Counted from the stretch's first letter, positions 35,362-45,043 are shown. The stretch is 64,000 nt of DNA from Mucilaginibacter yixingensis (GCF_041080815.1 NZ_CP160205.1:3720001-3784000), one strand, 5' to 3'. Numbers and translations are program-made. Notes: generated by a model not told the origin, from the letters alone.

Positions 35362-36408
35362 TTATTCTTTAACGCCCCACTTTTTAGCCCAGGCGGGGTA
35401 ACCTTTATCAATCAAACCGTTAGCCCAGCTGCCATACCAGGCGTAGCCGTTACGGCGCTCATAGCCAATATCATTGACGTCGTATTTCTTAATGCCGTCT
35501 CTATCGCAAAAGAATGGCTTGTTGGTACCTATTTCATAATATCTGGCCCAAATGGTTGGCGCATTACTATCGGCCACTAACTGGCGGTTGGTGCCAAAGG
35601 GCGTGCCCGGCGCAGGTACCGCCACAAATTTATAGCCTTTTATTTCAACTTCTTTCAACCAGTTTACCGCAGCGGTAACGGCAGTTTTAATTTCGTTTGA
35701 CGGATCTTGCTGACTCATCAGAAAATCAATAATACCTACGGTTTCAGAACCGCTGATAGATGGTAACTCATAAGCACGTGCCTTGGCCGGTTGCAAAGTT
35801 TTCTCGTCATATTGCTGGCACCAGGCTGTGAGTTTGCCGTTTGCCTTGATCTGCGTGTTCAATATGCACTGCACGCCCTTTTTAACGGCTTTGGCACATG
35901 GCGCTGTCAGCGATGGGTCTATAAAGTCCAGATCGTTCTGCTTACGCACCACATCCTGCAGCACATTGAGCGCATTGATCATGGCGTTATCATTGTAAGT
36001 AATCTCGGCACGATACAGCAGTTTCTCAGGATAGTATTGCGGGAAACCACCGTTATCATATTGAGATTTCAGCAGGAATTTTATACCGCGCTCTATCGCT
36101 TCCTTGTATTTAGGATTATGGTAGGTTTTATACGCATGAGCCAGGTAACGGATCTCTTTCTTAGTCGATTCGTTATCAATATTAGCATCATCGTGCGAAG
36201 CTTCAATAGCGATGTCCTTTTTCAGCGAGTCTGAAAACTGCACATTGTAGCTAAAAGCCTTACCATGGTACTGTTTGGACCAGCCGCCTGATGCACGCTG
36301 AAACAGTAACATGTTATCGGCCTGCAAATCCTGCGCGCAAGCCTGGGCCACACAAAAACAAGCGCTTATACCTAAAGCGGCTCTCACAATATTTTTAAGG
36401 GGGTTCAT
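35362..36408 (-). CDS. Pectate lyase, polysaccharide lyase family 10
   Basis: Secreted enzyme of 348 aa with a signal peptide (residues about 8-25, cleavage near ACAQD). It would cleave polygalacturonate by beta-elimination, normally with calcium. PL10 features are readable: WSKQYHGKAF near the start, ASHDDANIDNESTKKEIRYL, KSQYDNGGFPQYYP, TYNDNAMINALNVL, ISGSETVGIIDFLM and FGTNRQLVADSNAPTIWARY followed by FFCDRDGIKKYD. The protein is a single catalytic module of normal length. With the GH28 enzyme at 6-8 kb it supports pectin use by this organism. Confidence 0.92.
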   Translation of the reverse strand: MNPLKNIVRAALGISACFCVAQACAQDLQADNMLLFQRASGGWSKQYHGKAFSYNVQFSDSLKKDIAIEASHDDANIDNESTKKEIRYLAHAYKTYHNPKYKEAIERGIKFLLKSQYDNGGFPQYYPEKLLYRAEITYNDNAMINALNVLQDVVRKQNDLDFIDPSLTAPCAKAVKKGVQCILNTQIKANGKLTAWCQQYDEKTLQPAKARAYELPSISGSETVGIIDFLMSQQDPSNEIKTAVTAAVNWLKEVEIKGYKFVAVPAPGTPFGTNRQLVADSNAPTIWARYYEIGTNKPFFCDRDGIKKYDVNDIGYERRNGYAWYGSWANGLIDKGYPAWAKKWGVKE

Positions 36409-36500
36409 ATCGGGATTAAAATTGGTTGCCGAATTTACAATTTAACCCAAAATGCAACGGCATATAGCTCCGTAACATATTAAATACGTTGCCTACCCTA

Positions 36501-37520
36501 CTACCTGTCGCTCACACACCTGAAACCCAAATTATTTGATCCGCTGTTCACCTCGCCTTTGCCCCTGCTGCCTGCTTTGTAGCGGATGCAATACTCATCA
36601 CTGCAAATAAAAGACCCACCGCGCTGCACACGTTTCACGGCGTTAGGCTCCTCAGGGTCATAGCTATCTGCCGGGCCCTGAGGGTTATCAGCCGGACTAT
36701 GGGCATAGTAGTCAGACCGATAAAAGTCATTACACCATTCCCATACGTTACCCTCCATATCATACAAACCCCAGCCATTGGCCGGGAACGATTTTACGGG
36801 CGCAATACCTTTAAAGCCATCGGCACCGGTATCCTTATCCGGAAAATGGCCTTGAAAGTTATTGGCCATCATTTTGCCATTCGGGTGCATTTCGCTACCC
36901 CAATAGTAGGTCTTATTGGCTTTGCCGGCACGGGCGGCGTACTCCCACTCAGCTTCGGTAGGCAAGCGTTTGCCGGCCCAGGTGGCATAGGCCAGGGCGT
37001 CGGTATAACAAACGTGCACCACCGGATAGTTACCCTTGCCATCGATGTTGCTTTTCGGTCCGAAAGGATGGCGCCAGCTGGCCCCGGCAACATAGCTCCA
37101 CCACTGCATTGGGTCATTCAGCGATACCGGATGCGAGGGCGGTGTGAACACACCAGAGCCGGGTACCAGGCTTTCCGGAGGCACGCCGGGATAATCTTTC
37201 GGGTCGGGTTTTTGCTCGGCAACGGTAACATAATGCGTAGCTGATACAAATCGGGCAAACTGATCATTGGTCACTTCGTGCTCATCAATCCAAAAGCTTT
37301 TCATATTTACGCGGTGCACGGGTTGCGCATCGTTAAAATCTTTATCATCGGTACCCATCATAAAACTGCCGGCAGGCAGGTGCACCATATCTGTGTGGCC
37401 TTGTTTGGGCGTATCTACAACTGCCTGCTGTTGCACAGACGCAGCCTTTTTAGGTTGATTGCTACAGGCAGCCAGCACGCCGCAGGCCATCAATAATGCT
37501 ATTCTCTTCAACTTATTCAT
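36501..37520 (-). CDS. Formylglycine-generating-enzyme family lipoprotein (SUMF1/FGE-sulfatase)
   Basis: Lipoprotein of 339 aa (lipobox GVLAAC, Cys19). The FGE-sulfatase domain spans about 45-339: VHLPAGSFMMGTDDKDFNDA, SFWIDEHEVTNDQFARFV, RLPTEAEWEYAARAG, NVWEWCNDFY. Near the end, GGSFICSDEYCIRYKAGSRG carries both cysteines (C306 and C311) at the spacing of the catalytic pair of genuine formylglycine-generating enzymes, so it could activate sulfatases rather than being a structural relative. No sulfatase is in the window. It is monocistronic, upstream of the PL10 gene on the same strand. Confidence 0.88.
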   Translation of the reverse strand: MNKLKRIALLMACGVLAACSNQPKKAASVQQQAVVDTPKQGHTDMVHLPAGSFMMGTDDKDFNDAQPVHRVNMKSFWIDEHEVTNDQFARFVSATHYVTVAEQKPDPKDYPGVPPESLVPGSGVFTPPSHPVSLNDPMQWWSYVAGASWRHPFGPKSNIDGKGNYPVVHVCYTDALAYATWAGKRLPTEAEWEYAARAGKANKTYYWGSEMHPNGKMMANNFQGHFPDKDTGADGFKGIAPVKSFPANGWGLYDMEGNVWEWCNDFYRSDYYAHSPADNPQGPADSYDPEEPNAVKRVQRGGSFICSDEYCIRYKAGSRGKGEVNSGSNNLGFRCVSDR

Positions 37521-37650
37521 ATGGTTTGTACAAAGCTTCTTAATATTTGGGCATAAAGCAAGCCTTGCTGGAATAAAACACTAAGTCTGATGAAAGGACC
37601 AACATTGAAAACATATCCATCAACCCATCAGTTACTAAAATAAACGCCTT

Positions 37651-37839
37651 ATGAAAAAGCACAGCATACCGAATGAGCCGGATGAGATGCCGGTGAATCC
37701 GGAAAACCCGGGTATACAACGCCCGTCTGATCCGGGCGAGCCACAAATACCAGAAGAAGCGCCCGAAAATATTCCGCGCGAAGTGCCACCAGAACCAGCC
37801 AATCCTCCAGAGGTTGCCCCCGGCGAGGTACAGAAATAG
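37651..37839 (+). CDS. Small Pro/Glu-rich protein
   Basis: Frame of 62 codons encoding a highly acidic, proline-rich, probably disordered peptide (PNEPDEMPVNPENPGIQ; EEAPENIPREVPPEPANPPE). No domain, signal or membrane segment. Such short PE-rich proteins recur in Bacteroidota, and the strong compositional bias in only this frame argues for coding. The opposite-strand frame of 106 codons is a shadow. Function unknown. Confidence 0.5.
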   Translation: MKKHSIPNEPDEMPVNPENPGIQRPSDPGEPQIPEEAPENIPREVPPEPANPPEVAPGEVQK

Positions 37840-37954
37840 CGCTATGCAACCAATAACCATTTCAGCTTCAAATAGCCCTTGCTCTACTATTTTAAATTAC
37901 AAAACTTAATATTAAGTTAACAACCAACTAAACGCACTTTCCGTACTATGGAAC

Positions 37955-38362
37955 GTGCGTTTATTGAATATCCCTCTGCTAAAGTTTTTCAAGGCCAGGC
38001 TCCTTTTAAGCTTCTTTGCGTTTATACTGGTCATACTTTTTTGGTTGGGCTCTTATCTGTATATAGATAACCGCCAGGCCGGCCTGCGCAATTTTTCGGG
38101 TGAATTAACGCGCGTACAGATCCAATACCTGGAAAGCACCGGCTACCTCCAAAAATTCATGCTTTCGGGCTTTCATGAACCCGAGTTTTACATCAGTGGC
38201 AAACAACAGGATATCGATCGTTTTCTCTCACTGCAAAAAAGTATCAGCACAGATCTTGCCACCTTGCGCAAACATGCTGAGCGCAACAATATACACGCAG
38301 ATAAGCAACTGGAAAATCTGCAACGGCTAAGTGCGCAAACCATCACGATGGGCGCTTATTGA
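37955..38362 (+). pseudogene. Hybrid histidine kinase, N-terminal fragment before a frameshift
   Basis: Encodes a membrane anchor (LLLSFFAFILVILFWLGSYL, about 16-35) and the first half of a helical periplasmic sensor ([30 protein letters not shown]), then stops at TGA 38360-38362. The rest of the same protein continues in another frame from 38359. Joining the two by one extra T (TAT-TTG instead of TATTGA) would restore [18 protein letters not shown]. Start is GTG 37955 or TTG 37964. A short inverted repeat (AAACGCAC / GTGCGTTT) covers the start region. Whether this is a true mutation or a sequence error cannot be decided here. Confidence 0.7.
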
Positions 38363-40740
38363 AAGTGCACTATCAAAAAAAAGGTTTCGAAGACTGGGGG
38401 ATTGAAGGTAAAATGCGCCGCTACGCGCACTGGCTGGAAGACTCTGGCCGGGTGGCAAAAATCGGTCTGCTTCAGTTACGCCGTCATGAAAAAGACTATA
38501 TGCTGCGCGGACGCATGGAATATGCGCTACTGTTCTATAAGCAGTTAGACTCGCTATTGGTTAACCAACCTAAAAATACGCAGAGCTACCAGGCGATGCA
38601 GCTATACCGCCAGTATTTTGTTGAACTGGTAAACGAGGCCGAAATATTGGGCATTAACAAAGAAACCGGCATTGTACCGCAAACTCGCCAGGCTATAGAA
38701 AACTTTGACCATCAATATGCCCAAACTAATGACGTGGCTATCAGCGAAACGGCCCGCATCCACAACAAGTTTACCGGGCTGCTGGTGTTGATATCGGCCC
38801 TGTCGCTGGCTGTTGTGGTAGCTTTGAGCTGGCTGTTCTCTAAATATTTCACGCGCGATTTAACGCAGTTGAATCAGCAGATGTCGGCCTTTATCCGGTC
38901 TGATTTTTCGGATGTATCTACACCGGCAGAGGCCTCCCGTGTGCCCAACAGTATGGAGATTGATAACCTGTATCGCGATTTTGGGTTACTTAAAAAAGCC
39001 ATCCAAAGTTACATCAGCAAACTCAACCTGCGCAGTAACGAGCTGCAGGAGTTGAACGAGGAGTTACAGGCTCAATCTGAAGAACTACAGGCGCTGAACG
39101 AAGAACTGCTGCTGCAACAGGAGCAAGAGCACCAGGCCCGCCGCGAGGCTGAGAAAGCCAATCAAGCCAAAAGCATCTTCCTGGCTACCATGAGTCACGA
39201 GATCCGCACGCCGATGAACGGGGTATTGGGGATGACCTCACTTTTACAAGAAACGCAACTGAATGAGGAACAGGCCGAGTATGCCAGCACCATTAAAAAT
39301 AGCGGTGAACAGTTGATGAATGTGATTAATGACATTCTGGATTTCTCCAAAATAGAATCGGGTAAGCTGGAACTTGATCCGCATGATTTTAACCTGCGCG
39401 AGTGCGTGGAAGAAGTGATGGACCTGTTTGCCGGTAAAGCTGCCATGGCTGGTCTGGACCTGATTTACCAGATAGACCATGACCTGCCCATGCAACTGGT
39501 GGCCGATAGCCTGCGCCTGAAACAGGTATTAACCAACCTGCTTAGCAATGGCATCAAATTCACTTCATATGGCGAGGTGTTTATGCATATCAGTTTACTT
39601 AACCGTGCCAACAACCAGTTGATCCTGCAATTTGAGATAAAAGATACCGGCATAGGTATACCTGAAGATAAATTGCCGCGCCTGTTCAAAGCTTTCTCGC
39701 AGGTTGATTCATCAACCACGCGCAGCTATGGCGGTACCGGTTTAGGTCTGGCCATTTGTGAGCGATTGGTAAACCTGATGGGCGGCGAAATTTATGCTAA
39801 CAGCAAACCGATGGTGGGCACGTCATTTGTTTTCACCCTACATGCGGAGGTAAGCACCCAGCCGTTACGCGCAACCGTGCCGTGCAGTATGGCCGGACAA
39901 GAAGGCAAAAAAATTTTGGTGGTTGATGATAACGATACCAATCGCCGCATCCTGCAGCTGCAGTTAGAGCAATGGAAATTAGTGCCAACATTGGTATCAT
40001 CAGGTCAGGCAGCATTGGTAGCTATGGATCAAAACAAGTTCGACCTGGTGTTAAGCGATATGCAGATGCCCGGCATGGATGGCGTACAATTAACCGAACA
40101 GATTAAGCAGCGACAGCCGCAGATGCCTATAGTGCTGCTCAGCTCTGTTGGCGATGAAACCAAACAGCGCTACGCCAATCTATTCTCGGCCATTTTGACC
40201 AAGCCGGTGAAGTTGCAGCCACTTTGCAAAGCCATGCTGACGGCCATGGTTGAGCAGCCTGAACAACAACCGCAACGCAAAGAACAACTGGCAGCAGGAT
40301 TGCTGAGTGAAACCTTCGCTCACGAACACCCGATGCGCATTTTACTGGCTGAGGATAATCTGATCAATCAAAAACTCATTCTGCGCATATTGAGCAAACT
40401 GGGCTATCTGGCAAAATCTGCACTAAACGGCCTGGATGTATTGGCCCTGATGGAACATGAAACCTTTGATGTAATACTGATGGACATCCAGATGCCGGGC
40501 ATGGACGGACTGGAAGCTACGCAGATGATTCGCAGCAGCACCATCGCTCAACCCATCATCATTGCCCTGACAGCCAACGCCCTTGCCGAAGATAAAGAGC
40601 GATGCCTAAGCGCGGGCATGGATGATTACCTGTCTAAACCCGTCAATATTGACCTGTTCCTGGAGGCGCTAAGACGAGCATCGGTACATATCAATAATAA
40701 AGACAAGGAATTACCGGCTACGGAACTTTTTGCGGGGTAA
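38359..40740 (+). CDS. Hybrid sensor histidine kinase with two receiver domains (C-terminal part after frameshift)
   Basis: Product of 793 codons carrying the second half of a sensor ([20 protein letters not shown]), a membrane segment (about 138-162), a linker, a long coiled coil ([20 protein letters not shown], about 222-275), HisKA with His280 in [12 protein letters not shown], an ATPase domain ([29 protein letters not shown]), a first receiver (LVVDDNDTN about 520; DMQMPGMDG with Asp about 567) and a second receiver ([22 protein letters not shown]; Lys in YLSKPV). All catalytic motifs are intact. As it stands it lacks its first membrane helix because of the frameshift upstream. Confidence 0.85.
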   Translation: MKVHYQKKGFEDWGIEGKMRRYAHWLEDSGRVAKIGLLQLRRHEKDYMLRGRMEYALLFYKQLDSLLVNQPKNTQSYQAMQLYRQYFVELVNEAEILGINKETGIVPQTRQAIENFDHQYAQTNDVAISETARIHNKFTGLLVLISALSLAVVVALSWLFSKYFTRDLTQLNQQMSAFIRSDFSDVSTPAEASRVPNSMEIDNLYRDFGLLKKAIQSYISKLNLRSNELQELNEELQAQSEELQALNEELLLQQEQEHQARREAEKANQAKSIFLATMSHEIRTPMNGVLGMTSLLQETQLNEEQAEYASTIKNSGEQLMNVINDILDFSKIESGKLELDPHDFNLRECVEEVMDLFAGKAAMAGLDLIYQIDHDLPMQLVADSLRLKQVLTNLLSNGIKFTSYGEVFMHISLLNRANNQLILQFEIKDTGIGIPEDKLPRLFKAFSQVDSSTTRSYGGTGLGLAICERLVNLMGGEIYANSKPMVGTSFVFTLHAEVSTQPLRATVPCSMAGQEGKKILVVDDNDTNRRILQLQLEQWKLVPTLVSSGQAALVAMDQNKFDLVLSDMQMPGMDGVQLTEQIKQRQPQMPIVLLSSVGDETKQRYANLFSAILTKPVKLQPLCKAMLTAMVEQPEQQPQRKEQLAAGLLSETFAHEHPMRILLAEDNLINQKLILRILSKLGYLAKSALNGLDVLALMEHETFDVILMDIQMPGMDGLEATQMIRSSTIAQPIIIALTANALAEDKERCLSAGMDDYLSKPVNIDLFLEALRRASVHINNKDKELPATELFAG

Positions 40741-40755
40741 AAATTAAACCAATTT

Positions 40756-40879
40756 GTCATTGCGAGCAGGGTTCGCGGGCGGAATTGCGCGCGAAGCAAT
40801 CTCGTCGCAAGCAATTAGTCCTTTGACGAGATTGCTTCGTCACTCCCACGCTTTACCCTTTGCGTTCCTCGCAATGACA
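40756..40879. repeat. Extragenic palindrome, GTCATTGCGAG type
   Basis: Starts GTCATTGCGAGCAGGGTTCG and ends GCGTTCCTCGCAATGAC; the interior pairs GCGAAGCAATCTCGTCG with GACGAGATTGCTTCGTC. The related element is at 50598-50691. The following 230 bases (40880-41110) show no gene and presumably carry the lut promoter. Confidence 0.85.
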
Positions 40880-41110
40880 ATCAAAAAGAACACGAAATAT
40901 CGTCTACGCAGTGTTAATGACGCGCTTTTTTATATCTCTTTAGCTAATTGTTACGTTTATTTACCAAAGCAGGTAAGCTAAGGATACTCTTTACAAAACG
41001 AGTTATTAATTTGGCCGAAATTTATTTCAATAAATCACCCCCGGCTGACAATCATCAGCTGCCTGTGACTTATTTTTACCGATCGCCAATAAATAGATAC
41101 TGATTTAAAA

Positions 41111-41851
41111 ATGCGTGTAGGACTGTTTATACCTTGCTATGTAGATCAATTTTACCCCAACGCGGCTATTGCCACGCTGCAGCTGCTGGAAAAGCTTGGC
41201 TGCGAGGTGGTATATCCGCAAAATCAAACCTGCTGCGGCCAGCCTATGGCCAACTCGGGCTTTGAACATTTGACACATGGCTGTAACGAATTATTTATTA
41301 AAAACTTTGATGGCTTCGATTACATCGTAGCTCCGTCAGGCAGTTGTGTACTCCACGTGCGCGAGCATTTACATGATGAGCATGACGAAGCTAAGGCTGT
41401 AGACATTCGCCATAAAGTCTATGAGCTCACCACTTTCTTAACCGATATTTTAAAGGTAGAAAGCTTACCGGCACGTTTCCCTCATAAAGTGGGTATGCAC
41501 CAGAGCTGCCACGGTCAGCGTGGCTTGAAACTGTCAAGCATGAGTGAACTCGTAGCGCCGGCCTTCTCAAAACCAGGCAGCCTGCTGGCCATGGTAAAAG
41601 ATATTGAGCTGATTGAGCTGAACCGAGTAGACGAATGCTGCGGTTTTGGCGGCACCTTCTGCGTGGCCGAAGAAGCCGTATCATCAAAAATGGGTAAAGA
41701 CCGCGTGGCCGACCACCTGCAGCACGGTGCTGAGTATATTACCGGTGTTGACATGAGCTGCCTGATGCACATGGAAGGCATCCTGAAACGCCAGGGCAGC
41801 AACGTAAAAGTGATGCACATTGCTGAGATTCTCAACGGAGTTGAGAATTAG
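41111..41851 (+). CDS. lutA: L-lactate utilization protein LutA / LldE (YkgE)
   Basis: Cysteine-rich CCG-domain protein of 246 aa, one of three subunits of the iron-sulfur L-lactate dehydrogenase complex that oxidises L-lactate to pyruvate. CCG motifs appear at YPQNQTCCGQPMANSG (about 34-49) and NRVDECCGFGGTF, with CxxH-type ligands in VAPSGSCVLHVREHL and GMHQSCHGQRG. It is first in a lutABC set; lutB follows after an 89-base gap rich in short TTAGTT and CAATGAC repeats. Length agrees with the family. Confidence 0.95.
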   Translation: MRVGLFIPCYVDQFYPNAAIATLQLLEKLGCEVVYPQNQTCCGQPMANSGFEHLTHGCNELFIKNFDGFDYIVAPSGSCVLHVREHLHDEHDEAKAVDIRHKVYELTTFLTDILKVESLPARFPHKVGMHQSCHGQRGLKLSSMSELVAPAFSKPGSLLAMVKDIELIELNRVDECCGFGGTFCVAEEAVSSKMGKDRVADHLQHGAEYITGVDMSCLMHMEGILKRQGSNVKVMHIAEILNGVEN

Positions 41852-41940
41852 TTAATTAGTTGATTAGTTAATCAGAGATTAGTTATTGCAAGTCGTCGAT
41901 GCAAAGCACCAATGACCAATGACTACTGACCAATGACAAA

Positions 41941-43314
41941 ATGAATACTGGAGAGAAAGAACACGCAGAATTAGCCGACGTATTTAATAAAGACGAGGCC
42001 CGTGTAGATTGGCACGATGAAACCCTGTGGTGGATCCGCGCTAAGCGCGACCGCTCGGTGCACCAGCTGCCGGAGTGGGAAGATCTGCGCGAAACGGCAT
42101 CTAAAATAAAGTTTAACGTGCTCTCTAACCTGAGCGGGTACCTAGAGCAGTTTGAAGCACAGGCCAAAGCTAACGGTGTTACCGTACACTGGGCTGCCGA
42201 CGCGAAGGAACATAACGAGATTGTTCACCGACTGATCAGCGAGCAGGGTGTTACGCAGATGGTAAAAAGTAAGTCAATGCTGACCGAAGAGTGCCACCTG
42301 AACGAGTACCTGGCAGAGCACGGCATCGAAGTAATTGACTCTGACCTTGGCGAACGCATTGTGCAGCTGGCTAAAGAACCGCCAAGCCACATTGTACTGC
42401 CTTGTATCCACAAAAAGAAAGAAGAAATTGGCGATCTGTTCCACAAATACCTGGGCACGCCGTCAAATATGTCTGATCCGCAGTTTCTAACCGAAACCGC
42501 CCGTCAGCACCTGCGCGAAACTTTCCTAACCCGCAAAGTGGCCTTAACCGGCGTAAACTTTGCCGTGGCAGAAACAGGCGAGTTTGTAGTTTGTACCAAC
42601 GAGGGTAACGCCGATATGGGCGCCCACCTGGCCAACATACACATTGCCTGTATGGGTATTGAAAAATTGATCCCTCAGCGCAAGCACCTGGGCGTATTTC
42701 TACGTCTGCTAACCCGCAGCGCCACCGGTCAGCCAATTACCACTTACTCCAGCCACTTCAAAAAGCCGCGCGAAGGCCAGCAAATGCACATCGTGCTGGT
42801 TGATAACGGCCGAAGCGTACAACTGGGTCGTGAAGATTTCCGCAACTCGCTGAAATGTATCCGTTGCGGTGCCTGTATGAATACTTGTCCGGTTTACCGC
42901 AGAAGCGGTGGCCATAGCTACCATAACGCCGTAGCTGGCCCGATTGGTTCTATCCTGGCACCAAACCTGGATATGCGACAATATGCCGATTTACCATTTG
43001 CATCAACCCTGTGCGGCTCATGCAGTAACGTGTGCCCGGTGAAGATCGATATTCATGATCAGCTGTATAAATGGCGTCAGGTGCTGGTAAAAGAAGGTTA
43101 CGCACCAACCGTTAAAAAAATAGGTATGCAGGTGATGACTACTACGCTTAACTCGCCGGGTATTTACCGCACCGCCGGTAAACTGGGCCGTATAGTGATG
43201 CGTTTGGCACCGTTTGCTGTAAACAATGGACTAAATCCATGGTACAAACATCGTGATATGCCAACTCCACCGAAAGAATCATTTGGCGAGTGGTATAAGA
43301 AGAATAGAAAATAA
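41941..43314 (+). CDS. lutB: L-lactate utilization iron-sulfur protein LutB / LldF (YkgF)
   Basis: Protein of 457 aa with an N-terminal LUD domain (EHAELADVFNKDEARVDWHD; VAETGEFVVCTNEGNADMGA) and two 4Fe-4S clusters near the C terminus (CIRCGACMNTCPVYRR, then CGSCSNVCPVKID). It transfers electrons within the LutABC complex. Cysteine ligands are complete. lutC follows after 76 bases containing a perfect 15-base inverted repeat. Confidence 0.95.
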   Translation: MNTGEKEHAELADVFNKDEARVDWHDETLWWIRAKRDRSVHQLPEWEDLRETASKIKFNVLSNLSGYLEQFEAQAKANGVTVHWAADAKEHNEIVHRLISEQGVTQMVKSKSMLTEECHLNEYLAEHGIEVIDSDLGERIVQLAKEPPSHIVLPCIHKKKEEIGDLFHKYLGTPSNMSDPQFLTETARQHLRETFLTRKVALTGVNFAVAETGEFVVCTNEGNADMGAHLANIHIACMGIEKLIPQRKHLGVFLRLLTRSATGQPITTYSSHFKKPREGQQMHIVLVDNGRSVQLGREDFRNSLKCIRCGACMNTCPVYRRSGGHSYHNAVAGPIGSILAPNLDMRQYADLPFASTLCGSCSNVCPVKIDIHDQLYKWRQVLVKEGYAPTVKKIGMQVMTTTLNSPGIYRTAGKLGRIVMRLAPFAVNNGLNPWYKHRDMPTPPKESFGEWYKKNRK

Positions 43315-43326
43315 TTTTGAAGGATG

Positions 43327-43364
43327 GAATGAGTGAATGATAGAATAAAATCATTCACTCATTC
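43327..43364. repeat. Perfect 15-base inverted repeat between lutB and lutC
   Basis: GAATGAGTGAATGAT (43327-43341) and ATCATTCACTCATTC (43350-43364) are exact complements separated by eight bases, followed by more CACTCATTCA copies. It may be an mRNA hairpin tuning lutC expression or an expanded microsatellite; no T-tract follows. Confidence 0.55.
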
Positions 43365-43390
43365 GCAAATCACTCATTCAATCATTATAA

Positions 43391-43981
43391 ATGACAAGTA
43401 GAGAAAAAATACTGGCAGCCGTAAAACAAAATCAGCCCGAGCCGATGGAGCTGCCTGATATCGCATTTCTGAAAGGTGACCCGGAAGGCGTCATTGAAAA
43501 ATATAGTACCACCCTTACCAATGTTGGCGGCAAGGTTTACCGCGTAGCTGGTTATGAGGAGATTGCCAAGATTGTTAAAGAAATTTACAAGCCTGAGGAT
43601 CGCATCCTGACGCTGGTTCCTGAACTGGCCGGCATCACTAACGAAGCCTTCCAGCCAAGCCTGACTGCCCATCACTGGGAGAATGTTGAGCTGGCAGTAA
43701 TCCGCGGACATTTCGGTGTGGCCGAGAATGGCGCAGTTTGGGTAACCGAAGAATTGATGGGTCACCGTGCCTTGCCGTTCATCACCCAATACCTGGCCAT
43801 CGTCATCAAGGCTGAAGATATTGTGCCAACCATGCACGAAGCCTACATCCGCACTGCCGATAAAACCAGCTACGGTTACGGCGTATTTATAGCCGGCCCA
43901 TCTAAAACTGCTGATATTGAGCAGTCATTGGTCATTGGCGCACACGGTCCGCGCGGCATGACGGTGTTTATTTTGGATTGA
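43391..43981 (+). CDS. lutC: L-lactate utilization protein LutC (YkgG, LUD domain)
   Basis: Third subunit of the lactate oxidation complex, 196 aa, a LUD-domain protein. Family features are MTSREKILAAVKQNQPEP at the start, ELAVIRGHFGVAENGAVWVT, LPFITQYLAIVIKAEDIVPT and the C-terminal IAGPSKTADIEQSLVIGAHG then PRGMTVFIL. No cysteine clusters, as expected. A hairpin follows. Together with lutAB it lets the cell grow on or detoxify L-lactate, a possible end product of deoxysugar breakdown. Confidence 0.95.
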   Translation: MTSREKILAAVKQNQPEPMELPDIAFLKGDPEGVIEKYSTTLTNVGGKVYRVAGYEEIAKIVKEIYKPEDRILTLVPELAGITNEAFQPSLTAHHWENVELAVIRGHFGVAENGAVWVTEELMGHRALPFITQYLAIVIKAEDIVPTMHEAYIRTADKTSYGYGVFIAGPSKTADIEQSLVIGAHGPRGMTVFILD

Positions 43982-43997
43982 TAAGATACTCGACATA

Positions 43998-44034
43998 CAA
44001 CAAGAAATGCAGCCAATGGCTGCCTTTCTTGTTG
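43998..44034 (+). terminator. Terminator hairpin after lutC
   Basis: CAACAAGAAATGCAGCCA pairs with TGGCTGCCTTTCTTGTTG across 43998-44034 with one bulge. The right arm is T-rich. It lies 17 bases after the lutC stop. Confidence 0.65.
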
Positions 44035-44045
44035 GACGCTTAAAA

Positions 44046-44140
44046 TCCCTCCTCGGGGAGGGGCGCGTAAGGAAAGAGCGTCGGCAGGGAGGGGGCTAAT
44101 CGCTTTACTAACCCCTCCCTACACCCTCCCCAGGGAGGGA
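44046..44140. repeat. CCCTCC/GGGAGG extragenic palindrome
   Basis: Series of complementary G/C tracts: CCCTCCTCGGGGAGGG at the left end, CAGGGAGGGGG in the middle facing ACCCCTCCCTACACCC, and CCCTCCCCAGGGAGGG at the right end. The composition differs sharply from the surroundings. It looks like a further family of mobile palindrome. Confidence 0.65.
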
Positions 44141-44254
44141 ATCGCACGTTCCCACGCTTTCAGCCTACCAGATACAGCCGTCTACTTCCTGTTCATTTTC
44201 CATAAATTTCGTTTGCCTTCAATTATTATCGACAATATTTACAATATTCGTACT

Positions 44255-45019
44255 ATGCTACCCAACCAACGACGCGATAAAATTCTGGAACTACTGAAAG
44301 AAGACGGTTCTGCCAAGGTGATTGATCTGGCACGTATCTTCAAAGTAACCGAAGTTACCGTGCGTCAGGATCTGGAGAAAATGGAAAAAGACGGGCTGAT
44401 TAGTCGCGAGCATGGCGGGGCATACATTAAAGATATTCACGATCAGGTGCGGGCTTTCTCGCTCACCCATCAGGAAAACCTGGACAAGAAAGAACTCATC
44501 GCCAATAAATGTCTCGAGTTTATTGAAAGCGGCGACAGTATCATCCTTGACTCGGGCTCTACCACTACCGAGATTGCCAAGAAACTGAAAGGCTTTAAAA
44601 ACCTCACCGTTATCACCAACGCCCTCAATATTGCCACCATGCTGGGTACCGAGCCGGGCATCGAGCTGATTGTAACCGGCGGCGAGTTCAAGCCACCTAC
44701 CCTATCACTCACCGGCCAAAAAGCTGCTGACTTTTTTAAGGGTATTAACGTGCAGAAACTGTTTCTGGCTACAGCTGGTTTGTCACTCAAAGCAGGTTTA
44801 ACCTACCCCAGCATCAGCGATATCGTAGTAAAAAAAGCGATGATTGATGCCGCAGAGACGGTTTACCTGGTGGCTGATTCTACCAAGATCGGCAAAAGTT
44901 CATTTGCCAGCCTGGGTGCACTATCGCTCATTAATTATATTATTACCGATGCAGGCATTGAGGCGCACCACAAAGCCGTGCTGGAGGATAATGATATTGA
45001 GCTGATTATTGCGGAGTAG
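44255..45019 (+). CDS. DeoR/GlpR-family transcriptional regulator
   Basis: Sugar-responsive repressor of 254 aa from the ATG at 44255 (MLPNQRRDKILELLKEDGSA); a TTG 42 bases upstream adds residues not typical of the family. The N-terminal DeoR helix-turn-helix includes VIDLARIFKVTEVTVRQDLE and LISREHGGAY. The C-terminal DeoRC domain has ILDSGSTTTEIAKKL, VITNALNIATMLG, and KLFLATAGLSLKAGLTYPS, the usual sugar-phosphate sensor. It precedes the isomerase/transketolase/ABC genes on the same strand and is the probable regulator of that locus. Confidence 0.92.
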   Translation: MLPNQRRDKILELLKEDGSAKVIDLARIFKVTEVTVRQDLEKMEKDGLISREHGGAYIKDIHDQVRAFSLTHQENLDKKELIANKCLEFIESGDSIILDSGSTTTEIAKKLKGFKNLTVITNALNIATMLGTEPGIELIVTGGEFKPPTLSLTGQKAADFFKGINVQKLFLATAGLSLKAGLTYPSISDIVVKKAMIDAAETVYLVADSTKIGKSSFASLGALSLINYIITDAGIEAHHKAVLEDNDIELIIAE

Positions 45020-45043
45020 CTCATTATTTTTCTACTCCCGATT

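Noticed and set aside
37540..37860. 106-codon minus-strand frame opposite the Pro/Glu-rich gene
   Set aside because: It looks hydrophobic only because it is the complement of proline/glutamate codons; no start context or family.
38359..38400. Programmed -1 ribosomal frameshift
   Set aside because: No slippery heptamer or obvious downstream stem at the junction; a simple indel explains it better.
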